A DNA stretch of 64,000 bases from Branchiostoma floridae. Its lineage: Eukaryota; Chordata; Leptocardii; Amphioxiformes; Branchiostomatidae. Where the stretch lies: positions 4,300,524-4,364,523 of the forward strand of contig NC_049989.1 in the NCBI RefSeq assembly GCF_000003815.2. Direction: 5' to 3'. A program made the translations under genes and the position numbers. The notes under the pieces were generated by a model, which worked only from the letters and a program-made list of their open reading frames with translations, searched no databases and was not told where the DNA came from. Numbering within the stretch: position 1 is the first letter of the stretch; the number at the start of each line of letters is the position of its first letter. Shown in pieces: positions 38,040-48,054 of the stretch.

Positions 38040-38340
38040 AGAATAGAACGCTTTCTAATTAAAACACAAATTTGTCCCCCACTTTCACTCAATTAGTGAG
38101 AGTGCTCCTGACTCAGCCTCAGGAGGGAGCGGCTGCTCCAGGTCCCCTCCCCCGGGACCTTGCTGAAAGATTAATTTGGAAGGAATTAAGGGTTAATGTG
38201 CTGTAATTCCCCTGGCAAAATAGGGAACAAATGTCGTGATATCAAATTCAGTCCTCTGGGGGACCCCAGTGTAATTTAGCTGGTAAATAACATGCACAGA
38301 AGCTGGCGGCCTGGTCCCCTGAGTCTACTTTACATAAACA
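38040..38340. promoter_or_regulatory. Candidate regulatory island with EBF-like site
   Basis: Tight 300-bp block: TTTCTAATTAAAAC and TCAATTAGTGAG (homeodomain-type), CTGACTCAGCCTCAGGAGG (AP-1-like TGACTCA), TCCCCCGGGA at 38148-38157 (matches the EBF pattern TCCCNNGGGA), and AAGATTAATTTGG. The mix of distinct full-consensus sites in a short space is enhancer-like. Binding is not shown. Confidence 0.42.
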
Positions 38341-38829
38341 CCTAGCCACAGAAAGCTGTTCTCTTTTCATATATAGGCTGGTAGTGATGTTCTTTTGGAG
38401 GAATATTTATGACCTAGGTCTCAGTGGGAGAAGGCACAATTGCTGATGCACCTGCCAATGTTTTTTTTGCCATTGATTGCTGTATATAAGATGCTGTTCT
38501 GTTGTTGAAATTACAACATGGGTAAGCTTGTAATCCAGGGAGATAAGTCATGAAGTTTGTTTGTAAATAAGGTTAAGATTTTATATTGGCATCAAACTAA
38601 GGATGTGCATATTAAGTGCTCAACGTGTACTTTGATGTTTTGTATTCAATTTTCTCATCTATGGTTCTATTGTGTTGCAAATTGCACTAAAGACTTGTCG
38701 GTGGAAATAACTCAATGAATGTCATTTACTGGAATCATTTTATGTAGAACAGTACAATTTGCTTTCAGTAGAATAGACATAGACCAGCTTTTTGGTCAAT
38801 AGATACAGAAAGTCGTCATGCATTGGAGC

Positions 38830-39115
38830 ACTACTTTTAACAGCTCCCCCTGCCATCCTTGTTGGCAAGAAACAAACTGCAGCTTGTATCCCCCCAGAGG
38901 ATGAATGTGTTTAACTCTACCCTTCTCATGTTCAGGGAGATTGCGGAGAGTCACGACCAGCTTAATCATTCTCGCTCGCCATATCATCAAAACCTAGACA
39001 GCATTACCAATGAGAGGTGCATATTTCATGGGATCAAGGCGGCAATTTTGACGCGGCGCAAATTTAGAATAAATCCTAGTGGGGCTACAGCGGGTTTAGC
39101 CAGAGAGGTGTGAGA
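38830..39115. promoter_or_regulatory. Possible regulatory island
   Basis: Includes CGACCAGCTTAATCATTCTC, CGCTCGCCATATCATC, AAGGCGGCAATTTTGACGC and GGCGCAAATTTAG, with CpGs preserved against a CpG-poor background. No exon supported. Confidence 0.33.
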
Positions 39116-40879
39116 GACAGGCAGAGCTAGCGAGGCTTAGTTGGAGATTTGAGAAAATGTTGCATAATCTGTCAAGATGGATGGCGATCTCTACGTCGGA
39201 GACAAGAGGTTGTGAGGGAAAGTTGTACCTGAGAGAATTGCAGTCAGAAACTTAAATACACAGTATATAAAAGGGAGACGTGTCTTCTGTCGTCAGGAAT
39301 AAATCCTGTACAATTTGCCAACATGAAAGCGTGTGTACATGTGATGGTGTATTTTGCTAGCTAAAGTTGCTTCATTAAGAACTTGCTGTGTGAATGAAGA
39401 TTGCCAGCACAGTTATGAATCCTCTTATTCATCAATGACATAGGATTTAAGAAAGACATTTTTGGCAATTTTAGCAACATGTTATTAGTACATTGGGTTG
39501 TGTGGAATTGTACTTGGCTGAACAACTAAATTTTATGACATAAATTTGCCATGTAGTTAAAAACCCACCCAGGTTGTGGTGTGGTCTATAGATCCCTGCC
39601 GGCCCCTTTTTTTTCGTCGCCGTATGCCCGTGCAGATACCTAAGAACTGCAAACAGGAAAAATGTAACACTGGATTGGGAATAATCCTAGACATTTCTCC
39701 AGCTGTCAACGCAAAACCTTCTCTGCCTTACAGAAAGTCCAGGGCATTGGTCGTCCATTCTTACCGTGTTTACCCAGACGTCATTAGTGTCTGAGCCTAA
39801 ATCCTCCAGCACACTTAAAGACTGGCACTGTGATGCCTCTGCTCTTTAATCAGGGATAAGAAAAGGGTAAAATGCAAAGACTTAAATCTGTCTTCTCTGC
39901 CTGGAATCTGCATAAAGCTACCTTTGAGTACGATGCCCAGATTCTCTTACTCTTGTGGAAAGTGTCAATGGTTTCATTTTTCAAAGTAACTATGTAAAGA
40001 AGAAGTCGATATGGAGATGAAAGCTGAGATGGGTATGCTTTTTCTTCCTGGAATTGTCTACATTAAAGAAAATATGTGAAAGTAGAATGCTGCCTTCTTT
40101 GCCTTGAATTTATGCAGCAATTTTCTCATGAAAGTAATTCAACATCTTTCCTTTATATCTTCAAGTGCTAGCATTAATTCATAACCTTTGTCATAAAAAT
40201 GCCTGATAACATCCTTGGCAACTTTCAGTTTCCGGTTTTGTGATGCCTTTGCAGATTTTGGATGCTAACAGTGATAAGAAAGCCTCACTCATAGCCTTGG
40301 GCTTGGTTTACTAATGTATAGATTTTCCATTTCCATAACCTTGCAAAAGTCCCCGCATTGTGTTGATATGAATCAAGATATTGTCACTGGCATTGCCTTT
40401 GCTAAAGATTACTGTAGACCTGCACTTGTTTTGTGTTACAGGTTGCTCAAAGGGATAATGACCCAAAATATGGAGTAATGTTTCGTCTGTAATCAAACCA
40501 TTTTCAATTGATAGACATATTTTAAAAAACAGGTCTGAAATCATTGCTAAGACTTGCTGTACATGAAAACAGTACAATGTGTCAAGTGCATTGTTTGAGA
40601 TTGACGCAGTATCTTACGTGTTACAATATGTTATGTTCCAATTAAATCAAGTCTTTGCAAACAACAGTTAGATATTGTTGTCTCAGTTAGATCTTCTTTA
40701 CACAGACATATGTACTGCTAAGATATTCGTTGACATTTTCATGAAGACATACATGCATGTGTATGCATATACTTGTGATTTATAGTGTCATTTTTCCAAT
40801 ATCTTATTCTTATACTTCATGGTGCATTTAGTAGTTAACCCCCACCCTGCTACTTCTGCTGTAATCAAAACTCTGTTTG

Positions 40880-41260
40880 GTGCATGAAGGAGCTCTTGGC
40901 AGGTTGAGCGTTAAAGCTCATAATTTCCCATGTCATGTGTCGTAATAAGGACTTTAACTTGTTTTATAGCCTACCTAATGCCTAAATCCTTCTGACTCCT
41001 CAAATTACTGCACCCTAATTTTCCTTAATCTCCGCTCATTTGCTTTAATGAGTTTATGGGGAGCGTATCACAAATTTGCCAACAAACAGCATTTGTCTGT
41101 GTCCCTTTCAATTTTACACCTCCTCATCACATTAGCGCGGAAACAATCGCAGCCATATTGGAGTATTTTCTTCCATATGAATCTTAATGTCGCCAATATT
41201 GGAATAAAGAGAAAAGCACAGCTCGGAGACGCAGTCAATACCCAACAGTTGCTTATTATG
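40880..41260. promoter_or_regulatory. Candidate regulatory island with CArG boxes
   Basis: A run of AT-rich and CpG words with CCATATTGG at 41153-41161 (one base short of a CArG box) and CCAATATTGG at 41193-41202, which is a full SRF CArG box CC(A/T)6GG. CACATTAGCGCGGAAAC lies just before. The paired sites 40 bp apart suggest an SRF/MADS-responsive element. The 72-codon frame here has no domain. Confidence 0.4.
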
Positions 41261-41399
41261 ATATGATTGATTGTAAGATAGCAGCGCTTCTAGAAAGAGT
41301 CAAACAGATTTGACCTTGCTTTTTTCAGTGAGTTCTTCATCAGCAACTTAGCTTGTCAGTATCACTTCCGAGCTTCAACACAAGTAATTCATTTTCACC

Positions 41400-41640
41400 T
41401 CTAAAATCCATCATCTGATGATCAATATAATTGCGACTCCCCCAGCGACCATGTTTGGTTGCAATAAGGTTATTCTGAATTTCCGGCGTGCTTACCTAGT
41501 TTACCTGAAACATTACCCGTAATTTTTCTGGTGGCTGTCATCTGTCACCGTCACCCTCGTTTCCCCGTTCTGCTTGTCTCAGTTCTGCTTGTCTTTGGTC
41601 ACAAATCTGCTGTGATTTAGAGGGGAGTTTTGGCAGCACC
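41400..41640. promoter_or_regulatory. Possible regulatory island
   Basis: ATCATCTGATGATCAATATAA, GCGACTCCCCCAGCGACC, TCCGGCGTGCTTACC and ATTACCCGTAATTTTTC form a CpG/AT mixed block like the neighbouring island. A 15-bp tandem (GTTCTGCTTGTCTCA/GTTCTGCTTGTCTTT) lies near 41565-41600. Confidence 0.33.
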
Positions 41641-42769
41641 AGAGGATGCACGGCTTGATTACGATCCAATCCTCTCATGTTTCTTCATCAGCGGAAATTA
41701 CACCAGGGTCACCTTTCCTGGCAAAGCCTATCTACAAGCTGGGGAAGAGCTTGGTGAGACGGGAACAGAACTTCTCATGGTGTGATCTTTTCTTTCTCAT
41801 GGAGCTGGATATGCATTCTTACATATATTTAGTATCTCAAATCTACATCATTCAGACATTTGTGATATACAGATAATAATTCATTCAATGGGATAAAATG
41901 AAATTCATCCTTTGACACTTTAAGTCTAACTCAAGTGAAGCTTTCTTGGTTGAAGCATTGTTGGCATCCGCTGTAAATTGTCATTCTTAAAACTGCAATA
42001 AGACCACCAACAGAGTTGTTCCCATGGACACATTGGGAAGTTCTATGAATATATCCTTGTACTTGATACCAACAAAATGTCTAGTTTCCACTTTTTTTGT
42101 CTGCTGTGTAATGTTGTCAGATTGAAAATGTCATGCAGCAAAACTAATCTGTGTTGTCTGATGATTTTATAATCTGAAGCAAAAGATTTATTACTGGGAT
42201 TGGCTCAGTTCTGATGATCTGGCTATAGCTTGTCTCCATCAAAGACATGTTTTGAATATTTCATCTCATAAAAGGCACAGGATTAGTCCAATCATTAAAG
42301 TATTTGTAGTAGTATCTGCTTCATTTTCTCCCTTCATTACTAGCAAACATCAACACTAGGGAGTTTCAAAGTTGCATGCTCAGCATATGATGTACGAGGT
42401 CTTGTTCGACATCCAAATCTGTCCCACTTTCAACAGTACGTTGACATAACCGGTTTTAATCCAAATTTATCCTCCCCTACGGTACTAGTATGCTTTTCAT
42501 TTATCTTACTGTGCAAGAAAATTGAGTTGTAAGTAGTTGCAGGTATAGTGGTGTTGAAATAATGTCGAGGCTACGGGCTGAACACCCTTTTTCTTTTAGA
42601 TTTTTTTTACTCACCCTTCTCTGGCTTTCCCTTATATTAATTTGACTTGAGTCAGATTATCAGAAAATCTGATTCAAGTAGATTTAGTTAAGAAGTATAT
42701 GTTTGGCTGCGTTTACTTACAAAAAGAGCTGTCTTCCAGGCACAAATGTTGTTCACAGTTTTAACATCC

Positions 42770-43225
42770 CAGTGCCAAGACTCTTCCTCCCGTTCAACTA
42801 CGGCCATCTCTTTGTATGTCCAACGAGCTGCACTTGGCTCATCTGAATATTGTTGACTTTGCTCCGGATCACTCAGGGATGGTGTCCAAAATGACTTACC
42901 CCTGCATGCCCTCTGGAAATCCCTTCTCTTTAATCTTTTATATCCCTTGCTGCCGAGTTAACTACTGCTGCCCCTGCGGTGCACCCATCCATCCATCATC
43001 GCCGTGCCGCAGGCAACGCGGTGAGACGGGGCAGTACCGTACAGATTGGGGTCAAATCCGGCCTGACACCCATTTCCCCCCTGCCACTCACGGCCAGCAT
43101 TACAGCCCAAGGTGCCCATTCAGACTTGCATATCTCGGACTAATATCACCTCCGGGGAGGTCCTGTCTTTGTGAGGCTTCCGCGGAGCAAATTCTCGAGG
43201 GATCAGCAGGGAAAAAGTAATCAGT
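42770..43225. promoter_or_regulatory. Candidate regulatory island
   Basis: CpG-rich run (TGCTCCGGATCACTCAGG, CGCCGTGCCGCAGGCAACGC, AGTACCGTACAG, ACCTCCGGGGAGG). A 134-codon plus frame spans it but has scattered Cys/Pro composition, no domain and no splice boundaries. Confidence 0.33.
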
Positions 43226-43242
43226 AAAAGCCAGTGGATTGG

Positions 43243-43323
43243 GGTCAAACTTCATGGTCACTGTCATTTCCTAGTCAGGCCTGGCAGCGTCCTGGGATGC
43301 GGTCAGAATTGTGTCTGTCTAAG
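43243..43323 (+). repeat. Tandem duplication, copy 1 (81 bp)
   Basis: Begins GGTCAAACTTCATGGTCACT and ends with GTGTCTGTCTAAG. Copy 2 follows at 43336. They are almost identical except for a 14-bp insertion in copy 2, so the duplication is recent compared with the other repeats here. Confidence 0.9.
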
Positions 43324-43335
43324 GGAGGGAAAAAT

Positions 43336-43430
43336 GGTCAAACTTCATGGTCACTGTCATTTCCTAGTCAGGCCTGGCAGCGTCAGGACCAGCGGTACCT
43401 GGGATGTGGTCAGAATTGTGTCTGTCTAAG
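43336..43430 (+). repeat. Tandem duplication, copy 2 (95 bp)
   Basis: Second copy of 43243-43323 with an extra AGGACCAGCGGTAC after GGCAGCGTC, or the segment was lost from copy 1. Confidence 0.9.
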
Positions 43431-44016
43431 AGAGAAAAGAAATGTGCAGATGGAGGGGTAGTCCTTGCAGACATAGACAGTCGGCAAAATGTAGCCAGGT
43501 ATCCTAGACATGTCGTTTTATTTGATTAAAATGGAAAAGTCGCTATACTCTACTTCTAAGTACTGTACACTGGGACAAAGTGTGCCAGAGAGAAAATAGA
43601 ATTCAAGAGAACATAAAAAAAAAGATGATAAAGTTTTGATTAAGACCCTTGCTGCTGACCACTTGAGTTGTAGAGTTTGAAGTAGAGTCTAAAGACAGGT
43701 GTGGAGGCACCCAAGTGGTCCTGACATGCCTTGAATGGTTTTTGGAGATGCATAGGTGACCATAAGTCAAAGCAGCCAGGCGGGGTGCCGTTTATTTTAG
43801 AAAGATGTAAGTAAATGTGTATCAAATGATATTGGCCCAGCATGGCGGATGGATGGGTATTGTACTGTTGGATTGGGGGCAACCTCATCTTGACACTCAT
43901 TTATACTGGTCAGACTTGGACAATATTAGTGCCTGGGGGTGGTCATCAGTACTGTGGGATGGTTGGAGAGTGGGCAAAAGCCTTAGGTGCTTTTGAGGCT
44001 GCTGTGTGCCTATGTA

Positions 44017-44120
44017 TGTTTTCAATACACAAGCCAGTGTCAGCTGTGGCTGTGTTGAATGTGTAACAGTTCTTCATTGGAAGGCATTTCAGCACCAAGA
44101 AAAGTATAATCTTAGTTAAA
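44017..44120 (+). repeat. Direct repeat, copy 1 (~100 bp)
   Basis: TTTTCAATACACAAGCCAGT through AATCTTAGTTAA recurs at about 44157-44260 with around ten substitutions. A partial third copy (TTAGTGCCATTGGAAAG, TTTTTCAGCACCATG) lies near 44440-44475. The unit holds no gene. Confidence 0.85.
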
Positions 44121-44156
44121 TTACAGGCAAATGCCTTAGATGGCTGTTAGGTGCCT

Positions 44157-44260
44157 CTGTTTTCAATACACAAGCCAGTGTCAGCTGTGGCTGTAGTGAA
44201 TGTGTAACAGTTCTCCATTGGAAAGCATTTCAGCACCATGGAAAGTAGAATCTTGGTTAA
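44157..44260 (+). repeat. Direct repeat, copy 2 (~100 bp)
   Basis: Partner of 44017-44120, start-to-start about 140 bp. The similarity also extends weakly upstream (CCTTAG...GGTGCCT), suggesting a unit of about 140 bp. Confidence 0.85.
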
Positions 44261-44639
44261 GAGGCAGGTTGAGATGCGTTCTTGATTTCTTCTGGCAAAA
44301 AGGTCTCGGCTAAGATTATATGCTTTCCCTTATGTTTCATATCTTTCTAATGGGCACACATCTAAAGATATTTTTTTTATATGTGCTTGCTGATTTGTAG
44401 CTGAATGTTACTTTGTACTTTCTTGTTGTTCAAAGCCAAGTTAGTGCCATTGGAAAGTTTTTCAGCACCATGAACAGCAATTATAAGAAATATCAGTATG
44501 CTTAACTTTTTTGCACACTTGAGGTGGGAACAACAGTCCTCCAGAAAGTGAAACCAAGCAGCTAATTAATTTATTTAGTTTTCCAGCCCTGTAAAAGTCA
44601 GCCATGCATTGAGGAGTATATAGTGAGCAGATCCAGGTG

Positions 44640-45200
44640 TTGGATGTGCCTCAGCAGGCTTCCTCTGTGCGCTCTCAGCACCTTATCGCTTTCACGGTGT
44701 AACCAAGCAGCTTATTCATTAATTGCCGTAAATTCAGATTAATTGCGTGGGCTACGTGCCGTCTTTCCTCATATCGGAGCCTGAAAAATCCCCATTGTGT
44801 GTTTTCGTGATTTGTTCCGCGTCTTAGCTGCACTTTTCGTCCCCTCATCAGTTTCCACGGTTTAGCCATCCTATTAATTATCGCTTTTAATACTGCAAAT
44901 ATGTTGCATCCTGCCATTCTGTCATAAATATTAATAATCTGCACATATTTAGCACCGCGGAGGGAACCCGGGATCGAACCCGGTAGTAAATTATTTAGCG
45001 GGTGGTTAATCTTGCATTCCCAGATGTGCCGGAGGAAGCTGTGGATGAAAAGTAATCAGGGAGGCAGGAAGCGGGGGGATTGGCAGCGACATCCCTATCA
45101 TCCTCCGCGATATTTTATTCCCTGAACCACTATTGTCGAGGATTTAGCGCGGAGTACGACCCAGATATCATCTCATCACGTAGGCTTTCAAGACGGAGTA
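44640..45200. promoter_or_regulatory. Strong candidate regulatory island
   Basis: Homeodomain-type cores are dense (CATTAATTGCCG near 44718, GATTAATTGCG near 44738, CCTATTAATTATCG near 44870, AATATTAATAATC near 44928). Preserved CpGs lie around them (ACGTGCCGTC, TTCCGCGTC, ATCCTCCGCGATA, TTTAGCGCGGAG). A T-arm-like tRNA fragment on the minus strand (44970-44980 B-box) lies inside. No splice-bounded exon. Confidence 0.45.
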
Positions 45201-45599
45201 GGCTCAGTTCTGGCCTATGAAAAAGCTTGATTGATGTTTGGTGCTTTGGGGAAAAACCCATGATTAATTTGTGACTACTTTTTCTTTTGTCGTACGTAAG
45301 GACAGCTATAGATTGCCACAGCGGCCATATATATCATGTCTTTGCAGGAGCCGTCGTCTGTGACTTCCCCTCAGTTGAAAATTGGTAACAATAAATTTCA
45401 AGCTTGCTTTTTTGTTGAAAGAATACTTTGGAGAAGTTTCAAACATCTTCTTCTGCATCACTATTAAACCTAAAAAAAACTAAATCTCACGGCTGTAAAA
45501 GGCAAAAGAAATGAATATACTGACTTTTTGTTAAATTTTTCTTTACTTTGTCAAATGAGCCAAAGCTCTTGCAATGGACATTATGCACCTAGTGAAGTG

Positions 45600-46055
45600 T
45601 TATCAACATTCCATTCATGTAGCATCAGGTAATAATGCAGTTTCAGCCATAACCAGATTAGCATATCTCCCCTGCTGGCACCACTCCTGAATTATGCACA
45701 AATTTGGTGATTTCTGTTTTATCTCCCTCATAACATCGCGATAGCCCCGCGGCGACTGCGCCAAATCTGCAGGATCTATCTCTCCATCCTTACAAATGGC
45801 GTATATTTCCACATAATCTGGTTTAACTCCAAGTGAGCGATAAAATGCGGGGCGAAAAGTGGTGATAGGTACTTGTGTTCTGCTGACAGCGAGATCACAT
45901 GATAGGACAAGTCCCGAGGGGGTAATAGTTTCGGAAATCTTATCTGAGAAGTGGTATGGATGGTTTGAGTTAAGAGGAAAAATCGACAGCCATATGTGCC
46001 ACCATGCAGTGAAAGCCCCCCATTGTATTACTCCTGTTCCAATGCACCCAAGAAT
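45600..46055. promoter_or_regulatory. Candidate regulatory island
   Basis: ACATCGCGATAGCCCCGCGGCGACTGCGCC near 45733-45762 is a sharp CpG peak, followed by AATCTGCAGG, GTGAGCGATAAAATGCGGGGCG, and TCCCGAGGGGG. Short frames on both strands give no coding evidence. Confidence 0.38.
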
Positions 46056-46980
46056 AACTGTTTCTCCGTTTGCGCGCCTCCTTATATGAAAGGATTTATT
46101 GTTACAGATAAAATCAAATTTTCCTATAAGTGTTGGTGTTACAAAAGGCGGTTTTACCAGTAATCTTATTCCGCTGGCTATCGTTTCATTAGAACCTGAA
46201 TGGGCAATAAAAGCAGAATGCGACCTGACCTTGGTATTGGAAATTGTAACTTAAAGCCCTCCTTTAAATTTCATCATCCGGTAATCGTCTTGGAGATGAA
46301 ATACAGAGGATAAGTTTAGCGCAGTGCACTTCAGGGTAAGGCTTGATCCCGGAGGAATATATCAAGTTCTAACATCCTGTCCTGGGAGAGGCACGCCCAG
46401 TGTAAGGTATCTTTTCTGGGTGGGACGCTGCCTGTTGGGCGCCCTGTACAGGCCTATTACAGCAAAACGCTGCTCTCATTACACAACAGCCTGCCATAGG
46501 GCTCCCCGGGGAACGTGCACGCCATTTTATAAATCTTTAATAAAAATCATCTATTATTCCTGGTTTTCATCTGCCTGCCTATTATCAGGAAAACGCATTA
46601 GCCGGCGGTAATGGCGCACTTATTATTGCGGCTGTTTCGGGATGGAGGCACATACGGGGGAGAATTAATGTGTATACTTCATTAATTATATTGAACACGC
46701 GGCACAGATTCCCGGGTTTTTCATCTACGCAATTCCCGCAGGCAGAAACTGATGCCTTTAATACGTTAGAACTCATTTGCCCCAGTTATCTGTCTAAATT
46801 ATTGAAAATTGCCAAATTTATTTGTCAATTTCCTTGCCCGTTTCAATCAGGCAACACCTTTGTCTTGATTTCCGGGACGTGTGGTAAATGCGAGTGCCAT
46901 CAGGCTGCCATGAGAATGTATGGAAACCATCTCTTCATGTAATTATTCTTGATTTGAAGGGAAAATTAACACTAACTCAA
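46056..46980. promoter_or_regulatory. Strongest candidate regulatory island cluster
   Basis: About 900 bp with the most CNE-like texture of the window: TTTGCGCGCCTCC, AAGGCGGTTTTACC, GGTAATCGTCTTGG, CATTAGCCGGCGGTAATGGCG, GGAGAATTAATG, TTCATTAATTATATTG, ACGCGGCACAG, TTTAATACGTTAG, TTTCCGGGACGTGTGG and CATGTAATTATTC. TAAT cores and CpGs are interleaved throughout. Overlapping frames on both strands (95, 63, 90 codons) lack domains or splice logic. Likely two or three adjacent conserved elements, and the last large island before a repeat-rich zone. Confidence 0.47.
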
Positions 46981-47853
46981 AAGGCCCCATCCAAGGCTCG
47001 GCTGCAATTTAAATGGCTCAACCAGCTGACAGGTACAGCATAGGCAAATAAAGGAACTATTTTGTTTGAAAAGTATGGTTTTATATCTTTGTTTCAGTTT
47101 TCCCAGACATTGCCAAAAATAGAGATAAATACATAACTATGAACCAGCAACATAGAACTAGGTTATAGCTTTCTTTTGTGCCAGTTTAATATTTATACTT
47201 GTGTTAAAACAGCCCTTAGCTTTATATAGACTTTTATTTCCCTGTTTTGTATCGAAGGCACTAAACTGTACTCTAGTGTATCTATAGAAGCAGATGGAAA
47301 AAAAATATTGATTCAGGTATGATGCGGTCTGGTGGAAAAGTTGTTTTTTCAGGATGCCCTTTCACTGAGCTTATCTCCAGTGCTTATTCCCTGATCTTGA
47401 AAGCCTTGTGCCATCAAACAGGGTCTTACTTTGAAAAGGTTGGAGGAAAAGTACACTGTGGTAGGTCCAGCGCAAACAGAGCAGAGAAAGGGAGGTTTAA
47501 CATACCACGTTTGCACTGCGTCCTTCTCTTACGTCTTATCACACATATCCTCGCCCCAGTGCCAACACAAGCCACCCCAAGCTCTAAAGCTGTTTACTGA
47601 CCCTTGTACACTGTCCAGCTATGGGTGGAAACCACCGACGAACCCTTCACATGCATTTTAGTGACTTCCGTTTCGTTTGATGGATGTGGGCTATTGTATT
47701 TGTAGACTCGAGTATCCCCAGATAAGAGCATCATTAACAATTGTAGTGTTGGTATTGGGATGTCAACTTGACACTTTAGATGGCAGGCTAGGCACATGTG
47801 TAAAGAGTTATGTGTAAAGAGTTAAAAGGCCTACTTGTATACTACTGTTTTAC

Positions 47854-48054
47854 AGTAACCTTTATCCGCGGGTAACATATATCCGTCGTCTATAAAAACA
47901 GCAGGATATTTAGTGATATGAAGTCAACGGATACAGTACTGTTTTCAAACTGCATCATATTGAAAATACTGCAATTTTAAACTGACGTCCGTTGACCTAA
48001 TGTCCCAAGTGACGGTTTTCATATACAACAGATATAGGTTACCCTGTGGTTACT
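47854..48054. mobile_element. 201-bp terminal-inverted-repeat element (MITE-like)
   Basis: Left end AGTAACC...CGCGGGTAACATATATC (47854-47883) is an imperfect inverted copy of the right end GATATAGGTTACCCTGTGGTTACT (48031-48054). They share AGTAACC, GGGTAAC and TATATC with a 6-bp length difference. Inside, GTCAACGGA (47923-47931) is matched by TCCGTTGAC (47988-47996). No coding capacity. I read it as a non-autonomous DNA transposon relic. A target duplication was not evident. Confidence 0.55.

Noticed and set aside
42816-43220. 134-codon plus-strand frame
   Set aside because: Cys/Pro-rich composition from CpG-rich DNA; no zinc-finger spacing, no splice boundaries.
44960-44990. Possible tRNA gene on the minus strand
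   Set aside because: Only a T-arm/B-box is present, with a stem mismatch. No A-box, anticodon arm or matching acceptor strand was found upstream.
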